Shown here: piece after piece, positions 58,366 to 64,000 of the stretch | Position numbering within the stretch: position 1 is the first letter of the stretch | Layout: each line of letters begins with the position of its first letter | Assembly: GCA_041396685.1 (NCBI GenBank) | Contig: JAWKYD010000007.1 | Span: 287,663-351,662 of the forward strand | Reading direction: 5' to 3' | DNA length: 64,000 bases | From: JAUIAI01 sp041396685 | Lineage (GTDB): Bacteria; Pseudomonadota; Gammaproteobacteria; Burkholderiales; Burkholderiaceae_E | Made by a program: the position numbers and the translations under genes | Notes under the pieces: model-generated | The model's database searches: none | The model's input: the letters and a program-made list of their open reading frames with translations, nothing else | What the model was told of the DNA's origin: nothing

Positions 58366-61300
58366 TCACCACGCATCCACGCACGGTCGTCGCCGACCTC
58401 GCATCTCCGGCGTTGCCACCGAGCGCAGCCCCGCCAACAACCATTGCCGGGTCTGCGCCGGATCGATGACCTCGTCGATCTCAGCCACCGAAGCAATCGA
58501 CAGTGCCTTGCCTTCCTCGTATTTCTTCGCGACCATGTCCTCGTACCAGCGCTGGCGCTCGGCCGGGTCCTCGATGGCCTCCATCTCCTTGCGATAGCCC
58601 AGGCGCACGAAGCCTTCGAGGCCCATGCCGCCGAACTCGCCGGTGGGCCAGGCGATCGTGAATACCGAGTCGTGAAAACCGCCGGCGGCCATGGCCTGTG
58701 CGCCCAGGCCGTAGCCCTTGCGCAGCACCACCGTGAACCAGGGCACGTCGATGCTGGCACCGACCACGAACATGCGCGACACGTGACGCACGAGCCCGGT
58801 TTTCTCGGCCTCGGGTCCGACCATGAATCCCGGGGTGTCGCACAGCGACACGATCGGCAGGCCGAAGGCGTCGCAGAGCTGGACGAAGCGCGCGGCCTTG
58901 TCGCCCGCGTCGGCATCGATCGCGCCGCCGAGGTGGTGCGGGTTGTTGGCGATCAGGCCGAACGGCCTGCCTTCGATTCGGATCAGCGCCGTGACGATGC
59001 CGATGCCGAACTTCGGCCGCAGCTCGAGCACCGAGCCGGTATCCGCCAGAGTCTCGATCACTCGGCGCACGTCGTACACGCGCAGCCGGTTCTCGGGAAC
59101 GGCATGGCGCAGCAGTCGCTGATCGGCGCACGACCAGTCCTGTGTGGCGCCCTGGAAATAGCCGAGATAACGGCGCGCGGTGTCGGTGGCCTGCGCCTCG
59201 TCGTCCACCAATACGTCGATGACGCCGTTGGGAGTCTGGATCGCCACCGGGCCGACCTCGGCAGGGTGGTACACGCCCAGGCCGCCGCCTTCGATCATGG
59301 CCGGGCCGCCCATGCCGATCGAGGCATCGCGGGTGGCGATGATCACGTCGCAGCAGCCGAGCAGCGCGGCATTGCCGGCGAAGCAGTAGCCGGAGACCAC
59401 GCCCACCAACGGCACGAGACCGGACAGGCGCGCGAAACCGGAGAAGGTGTGATTGTCCAGACCGGTCAGGCCGAGCCGGTCGGTTTCGCCGGGACGGCCG
59501 CCGCCCCCCTCGGCGAACAGCACGACCGGTATCCGCCAGCGCTCGGCCAGGCGGAACATGCGGTCCTGCTTCTTGTGGTTCATCTGGCCCTGCGTACCGG
59601 CCAGCACGGTGTAGTCGTAGACGATGCCCATGCAACGCGCGGCATCATCGCCGAATCGGGCGGCGTTGATCGTGCCGGTGCCCGCGATCAGCCCGTCGGT
59701 GGGGGTGTTGACGATCAGGTCCTGCAGCTCGCGGCGGCGGCGCTGGCCGGCGATGGGGAGCGCGCCGTACTCGACGAAGCTGCCGTCGTCGAACAGGTCG
59801 TCGAGATTTTCCCGGGCGGTGCGCTGGTGGGTGGCGCGTCGCTTCGCGACCGCCTTCGGACGTCGTTCGTCGCGCGTCAGCGCGTGGCGCTCGATCGACT
59901 CGGCGAGGTCGGCGCGGATGCGATCGGGGTCGATTGTCTCGCTTTGCGTCTGCGTCGCGTGACCGACGTCGCCGGGCTCGATGAAGACGATCGGATCGCC
60001 GGGCATCAGCGTCACGCCGGGCTCGGTGGCAACGAAGCGCACGACGCCGGCGCTCTCGGCGCCGACCAGGTGCTCCATCTTCATCGCCTCGAGGATCGCC
60101 ACCGGCTGGCCGGCGGCGATCGGGCTGCCGGGGGCGACGTCGATCGACACCACCGTGCCCTGCAGCGGCGCGGTGATCGCAACGGTGCCGGCGGGCGCAT
60201 GGACGACGCGCGCCGCCGGTGAGGCCGCGCTCTGCGCGCCGTGCGGCGAGGCATCCGTCGCGGATTCCACGTACAGACGCTGACCGCGTGCGTCCGACCC
60301 GGCGAGTTCGGCCGCGTGCACATCGATGAAGCGCGTATCGATGCGGTTGGCGCGAAACGCCGGATGGGCCAACAACGCCTCCAGGAAACCGATGTTGGTG
60401 GCCACCCCGTCGATACGAAACTCGCGCAGCGCGCGGCGCGCCTTGTCGATCACCGCCTCCAGGCCACCGAGCGGCGCATGCGCGATCAGCTTGGCGAGCA
60501 GCGAGTCGAAGGAAGCGCTCACCCTGTAGCCGGGATAGCCGAAGGTGTCGACGCGGATGCCGGGCCCTGCGGGCGGCAGGAAGGCGCTCAGGGTGCCGCC
60601 GGACGGATGGGTGGCACCGGTCTCGTCCATCGTCTCCATGTTGACGCGTAGCTGCATCGCGAAGCCACGCGGCGCGCCGATGGCTTGTGGCGCGAGGCCG
60701 AGTTCGGCCAGCGTGGCGCCGGCCGCAATGCGGATCTGTGCCTGCACCAGATCGACGCCGAACACCGCCTCGGTGACCGTGTGCTCGACCTGCAGGCGTG
60801 GATTGGCTTCGATGAACGCGAATGCGCCGGGTGCGGCCGGATCGACATCCGTGTCGATCAGGAACTCGAAGGTGCCGAGACTGCGATAGCCGGCCCGCTT
60901 CGCGAGCGCAAGCGATGCCTCGATCAGGCGCGCGCGCAGCGCGTCGGACAGCGACGGGCTGGGCGCGACCTCGACCAGCTTCTGATGGCGTCGCTGGATC
61001 GTGCACTCGCGCTCCCAGAGGTGCGTGAGCTCGCCGCTGGCATCGCCGACGATCTGCACCTCGATGTGCCGGGCGCTGGGTATGAGGCGCTCGACATAGA
61101 CCTCGGCGTGTCCGAACGACGCCTTGGCCTCGGATGTGCAGCGTGCATAGGCCTCGTCGATCTCGCCCGCCGCAAGCACTGCCCGCATGCCGCGCCCGCC
61201 GCCGCCGGCGACGGCCTTGATCATCATGGCGCCGGCCGGCCTCAGGCTCGCGAAGAATTCGTGTGCCTGTCCGAGCGTCACCGGGCCCTCGCTGCCGGCG

Positions 61301-61692
61301 ATCAGGGGCACCGCGCAGGCCTGGGCCAGGGCGCGTGCACGAGTCTTGTCGCCGAACAGCTCGAGCACCTCCGGCGACGGACCGATAAAGCGGATCCCGG
61401 CGTCCGCACAACGCCGCGCGAGCGAGGGGTTCTCGCTGAGGAAGCCGTAGCCCGGGTGCAGTGCATCGCAGCCGGTGTCGCGCGCGGCGGCGACGATCGC
61501 GTCGACGTCGAGATAGGCCCGGGCGCCGCTGGCCGCCAGTGCGACTACCTCGTCGGCCTGCCCGACGTGCGCCGAGGCGGCGTCGTCCCGCGAGTGCACG
61601 GCGACCACGCCGATGCCGAGTTCGCCCGCGGCACGCGCGATGCGCACGGCGACTTCGCCACGGTTGGCGATCAGAATTCTGGAGATGGTCAT
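58366..61692 (-). CDS. Single-chain biotin-dependent acyl-CoA carboxylase
   Basis: 1108 residues from the ATG at 61692. Biotin carboxylase (1-450; I-L-I-A-N-R-G-E-V-A start, A-G-G-G-G-R-G-M ATP loop, E-A-N-P-R-L-Q-V-E-H), biotinyl domain around 500-570 with Lys538 in E-A-M-K-M, then carboxyltransferase (about 590-1095) with a G-G-G-G-R loop. Such fusions carboxylate medium or branched acyl-CoAs; geranyl- or methylcrotonyl-CoA is possible beside an AtuA-like gene, though the substrate is not proven. Most homologous systems use two or three genes. Confidence 0.9.
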   Translation of the reverse strand: MTISRILIANRGEVAVRIARAAGELGIGVVAVHSRDDAASAHVGQADEVVALAASGARAYLDVDAIVAAARDTGCDALHPGYGFLSENPSLARRCADAGIRFIGPSPEVLELFGDKTRARALAQACAVPLIAGSEGPVTLGQAHEFFASLRPAGAMMIKAVAGGGGRGMRAVLAAGEIDEAYARCTSEAKASFGHAEVYVERLIPSARHIEVQIVGDASGELTHLWERECTIQRRHQKLVEVAPSPSLSDALRARLIEASLALAKRAGYRSLGTFEFLIDTDVDPAAPGAFAFIEANPRLQVEHTVTEAVFGVDLVQAQIRIAAGATLAELGLAPQAIGAPRGFAMQLRVNMETMDETGATHPSGGTLSAFLPPAGPGIRVDTFGYPGYRVSASFDSLLAKLIAHAPLGGLEAVIDKARRALREFRIDGVATNIGFLEALLAHPAFRANRIDTRFIDVHAAELAGSDARGQRLYVESATDASPHGAQSAASPAARVVHAPAGTVAITAPLQGTVVSIDVAPGSPIAAGQPVAILEAMKMEHLVGAESAGVVRFVATEPGVTLMPGDPIVFIEPGDVGHATQTQSETIDPDRIRADLAESIERHALTRDERRPKAVAKRRATHQRTARENLDDLFDDGSFVEYGALPIAGQRRRRELQDLIVNTPTDGLIAGTGTINAARFGDDAARCMGIVYDYTVLAGTQGQMNHKKQDRMFRLAERWRIPVVLFAEGGGGRPGETDRLGLTGLDNHTFSGFARLSGLVPLVGVVSGYCFAGNAALLGCCDVIIATRDASIGMGGPAMIEGGGLGVYHPAEVGPVAIQTPNGVIDVLVDDEAQATDTARRYLGYFQGATQDWSCADQRLLRHAVPENRLRVYDVRRVIETLADTGSVLELRPKFGIGIVTALIRIEGRPFGLIANNPHHLGGAIDADAGDKAARFVQLCDAFGLPIVSLCDTPGFMVGPEAEKTGLVRHVSRMFVVGASIDVPWFTVVLRKGYGLGAQAMAAGGFHDSVFTIAWPTGEFGGMGLEGFVRLGYRKEMEAIEDPAERQRWYEDMVAKKYEEGKALSIASVAEIDEVIDPAQTRQWLLAGLRSVATPEMRGRRRPCVDAW

Positions 61693-61798
61693 ACGCGTTT
61701 CCGAGGCCTGGCAGGACATGCCCGGCGATCGTTGGACTGATGATTGGTGCGGCGTGCGTTGCGCCGCCCGGCGTGCACCGGGCGGATGCGGAGCCGTG

Positions 61799-63712
61799 TT
61801 ATTCGAAGCTCACGCGACTGCGAATCGAAAACGGCGCCAGCAGCTCTCCGATCTTCGCCTCGACGTCGTGGCGCCGCGCGGCCTCGACGCCGGTGACCGA
61901 CACCGTCGCCAGGCTGCCGTGGGTGCCGTGTGCACCCACCGACACCGACAGGACCACGCCGTCTTCGCGCAGCGGTTGCAGCAGGCCATCGAACACCCGT
62001 TGCGCCGCTGCCCAGCGAAGGGCCGGCTTGAAGACCTTGCCCACGCCGGTGAGCGGCATCTCGTCGACCAGGATCACATCGACCGGCACCGCGGCGCGTT
62101 CCGGCGTGCGCTCACGGACATGGCGGTGAAGCTCGTCGGGGGAGGTCTCCGCACCGGGCCTGAGCTGCACGTAGGCCAGCGGCAGTTCGCCCGCATAGGC
62201 GTCGGGCTGCCCGACCACGGCCGCGAATGCCACCGCAGGATGCTGGAAGAACGCCTCTTCGATGCCCGCGGGGTCGATGTTGTGGCCGCCGCGGATGATC
62301 AGGTCCTTGGCGCGGCCCGTGATCCAGACATAACCGTCGGCATCGATGCGGCCGAGATCACCGGAGTTCACCCAACCGGGTTCGACGAACGCGCCGCGGT
62401 TGTGCTCGTCGTTCAGATAGCCGCTGAACACACCCGGGCCGGCCATCGCTATCACGCCGATCTCGTCGACCGCGCAGTCGCCGGCGTAGTGACCGTCGGC
62501 GTCGATACGCACCGCGCGGATGCGGCTGTAGGGCACCACGTGGCCCACCGAGCCGAGCCGCAGCTCGCGATCGTGAAAGGCGATGGTGTGCACGCTGGCG
62601 GTCTCGGTCATGCCGTAGACCTCGTAGACCGGCAGGCCGAGCTGGCGACGGATCGACTCGCCGACGGCCACGGGAATGGCCGAGCCGCCTCCGGCCGCGC
62701 AGCGCAGCGCCGAGATATCGGCATCGCCGACCGGCACGGTCATCGCCGCGGCCAGCACCGTGGGAACGGCGCTGAGCACCTCGGGTCGATAACGCTCGAC
62801 CAGCCGCCAGACCTGGCGGACCGCATTGGGGTGACGCCAGCCGGCCGGCGAGAGCACCACCAGGGTCGTGCCGAGCGCAATGCCCGACAGGGCCTGCGTG
62901 AGCGCACCGCCGACGTGGAACAGGGGCAGGCCGAACAGCAGCGTCCCGGCCTTCTCCCAGGGCAGCATCAGGTTGCACACCCACGCCTGATACACCTGGT
63001 TCAGATGCGAATGGCGCACCAGCTTGGGCGTGCCCGTGGTGCCGCCGGTGTGGAAATACGCGGCGGTGTCGTCGGCGCCGATCGTGCGGCCACTGACCAG
63101 CCGGTCCGCCGGCTGCCGGGCGAGCAGTTCGTCGAACGGCTGGGCACCCTCGCCGGGACGCTCGCCACCGACCTGCAACACGGTTTTCAGATTGGGCAGT
63201 TCGGCGCGGATCTTCTCGACCTTTTCCCAGATGTCGGTGCCCTGGGTGGGGCCGAGCGTGACCAGCACACGGGTGTTGGCGGCGCGCATGATCTCGGCCA
63301 GTTGATGCGGCTCGAGCATCGCATTGACCGGATTGGCGATGCCCGCGGCCTCGGCGCCGAACAGCACCACGAAGGCCTGCGGCACCAGTGGCAGCAACAG
63401 CGTGACGACATCGTCGGGGCCGACCCCCAGCGAATGGAACAGGTTCGCGCACTGGGTGACGCGGGCCAGCAGTTGGCGATAGGTGATCTCGACCGGGTTC
63501 TCGGCAGGATCCGCATTGGGCAGGAAGGCGATCGCCGCGGCGTCGGGCCTACGCGAGGCACCGATGCGGATCGTGTCGTAGGTGTTGGTGGCCGCCAGTC
63601 GCTCGGCCAAGGGTACCGCTTCGATGGCCGCCACGTCGGCCGCCGTGGTCAACCTCGGCATCCGCTCGCCGATGATCCGGTCGAGCGGTATCGCGCCGTT
63701 CGTTATCGCCAT
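61799..63712 (-). CDS. AMP-forming acyl-CoA synthetase
   Basis: 637 residues. P-loop H-T-G-G-T-T-G-T-P-K, A5 motif Y-G-M-T-E-T, and A8/A10 regions N-S-G-D-L-G and T-G-V-G-K-V-F-K with the C-terminal catalytic Lys. Residues 560-637 form an extra tail. Activates a carboxylic acid with ATP and CoA, likely the first step before the carboxylase encoded 106 bp downstream on the same strand. CGGAGAC precedes the ATG at 63712. Confidence 0.9.
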   Translation of the reverse strand: MAITNGAIPLDRIIGERMPRLTTAADVAAIEAVPLAERLAATNTYDTIRIGASRRPDAAAIAFLPNADPAENPVEITYRQLLARVTQCANLFHSLGVGPDDVVTLLLPLVPQAFVVLFGAEAAGIANPVNAMLEPHQLAEIMRAANTRVLVTLGPTQGTDIWEKVEKIRAELPNLKTVLQVGGERPGEGAQPFDELLARQPADRLVSGRTIGADDTAAYFHTGGTTGTPKLVRHSHLNQVYQAWVCNLMLPWEKAGTLLFGLPLFHVGGALTQALSGIALGTTLVVLSPAGWRHPNAVRQVWRLVERYRPEVLSAVPTVLAAAMTVPVGDADISALRCAAGGGSAIPVAVGESIRRQLGLPVYEVYGMTETASVHTIAFHDRELRLGSVGHVVPYSRIRAVRIDADGHYAGDCAVDEIGVIAMAGPGVFSGYLNDEHNRGAFVEPGWVNSGDLGRIDADGYVWITGRAKDLIIRGGHNIDPAGIEEAFFQHPAVAFAAVVGQPDAYAGELPLAYVQLRPGAETSPDELHRHVRERTPERAAVPVDVILVDEMPLTGVGKVFKPALRWAAAQRVFDGLLQPLREDGVVLSVSVGAHGTHGSLATVSVTGVEAARRHDVEAKIGELLAPFSIRSRVSFE

Positions 63713-63833
63713 GTTCGTTGTCTCCGGTCACGGGCGCACTGGATCGTCCGACCGAAGGCCGGCGCGCGCCGCGGGGTGACGTCGATTCTGCCACCCCGCG
63801 GGCGCCGCAAAGAAACGAATGACGAAAACCCGC

Positions 63834-63868
63834 GCTGGCAGGGGCGCAAGGGTCGCGCCCGTGCCAGC
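63834..63868 (-). terminator. Intrinsic terminator after the dienelactone hydrolase gene
   Basis: Stem of 14 bp with one mismatch (GCTGGCA and GCGCCC arms) and a 7-nt loop; on the minus strand it is followed by GCGGGTTTTC, giving a short T-run. It lies about 37 bp after the stop of the leftward gene, which suits a rho-independent terminator. Confidence 0.7.
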
Positions 63869-63904
63869 TCGCAATGCTCGAACGCCGGGTTCGTTCGTGC
63901 CTGC

Positions 63905-64000
63905 TCAGCCCAGGTTCTTCTCGAAGTGCGCGACCGTGCGCTCCCAGGCGAGCTTGGCTGCTTCCTCGTTGTAGCGCGGCGTGGAATTGTTGTGGAAGCC
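63905..64000 (-). CDS. Dienelactone hydrolase family protein, C-terminal end only
   Basis: 31 residues and a stop, read from the right edge: G-F-H-N-N-S-T-P-R-Y-N-E-E-A-A and onward to F-E-K-N-L-G. The G-F-x-N-x-S-x-P-R-Y pattern is the catalytic-His end of dienelactone hydrolases. The rest of the gene is outside the window. Same strand as the acyl-CoA synthetase. Confidence 0.75.
   Translation of the reverse strand, partial: GFHNNSTPRYNEEAAKLAWERTVAHFEKNLG

Overview
The window is 64 kb of very GC-rich, densely packed bacterial DNA with short intergenic gaps and many ATGA stop/start overlaps. Gene content (CoA-transferase, feruloyl-CoA synthase, UxaA/RraA proteins, Liv-type transporter, AtuA-type acyl-CoA catabolism, PAS-GGDEF-EAL protein) fits a free-living, metabolically versatile proteobacterium, most likely a betaproteobacterium. 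That placement is inference: there is no rRNA, tRNA or ribosomal protein gene to anchor it. No CRISPR array or tRNA was seen.

1-23.2 kb is ordinary chromosome: two lipoproteins at the left edge, a TTG-started Cys/Met-type PLP enzyme, a serine hydrolase, a CoA-transferase/PhzF pair, a glycerol-dehydrogenase-like enzyme, a formylglycine-type sulfatase, a gluconolactonase-like protein, a berberine-bridge-type oxidase, a tandem HupE/UreJ pair, a TetR-SRPBCC-VOC-DUF1428 operon with a clear palindromic operator, an aldo/keto reductase, a Gfo/Idh oxidoreductase and a gamma-glutamyltransferase.

23.4-37.0 kb is the most unusual part. A 309-bp direct repeat (about 98% identical by eye, no indels) flanks about 12.5 kb. 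The left copy holds the 3' end of an intact flavin-type oxidase gene plus a scrap of the feruloyl-CoA synthase 3' end. The right copy holds the same oxidase 3' end as a scrap plus the intact synthase. Recombination between the copies would remove the segment and restore two intact convergent genes, as expected if a circular molecule entered by a single crossover. Inside lie an orphan Imm11-like immunity gene, two GST genes, a secreted hydratase, a MAPEG protein, a third decayed repeat copy, two broken BrnT/BrnA loci with complementary deletions, a frameshifted glgC, a truncated hydratase, IS91-family transposase remnants with a dispersed end sequence, a truncated royal-jelly/SMP-30-like gene, and a divergent regulatory pair. 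One member of that pair is a 941-residue fusion of a CadC-like winged helix, a membrane segment, TPR-like repeats and an alpha/beta hydrolase. The other is a LuxR-type regulator. Three 11-bp direct repeats lie between them.

37-43.8 kb (minus strand) carries feruloyl-CoA synthase, a split UxaA-type dehydratase, an RraA-like aldolase, an M20 amidohydrolase, a 58-codon ORF overlapping both neighbours, and a PuuE-type allantoinase. From 44.0 kb a plus-strand operon encodes a complete Liv-type ABC importer, an Asp/Glu/hydantoin racemase and a GntR-FCD regulator. Together these suggest uptake and breakdown of a ureide or hydantoin-like nitrogen compound. A GT-N2-AC operator candidate lies in the divergent promoter.

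50-64 kb holds a molybdopterin oxidoreductase coupled to a phasin-like basic protein, a TIGR03084/AtuA pair, a triple-PAS GGDEF-EAL protein, a single-chain biotin-dependent acyl-CoA carboxylase, an acyl-CoA synthetase and the tail of a dienelactone hydrolase. This looks like a branched-chain, terpenoid or related acyl-CoA catabolic neighbourhood.
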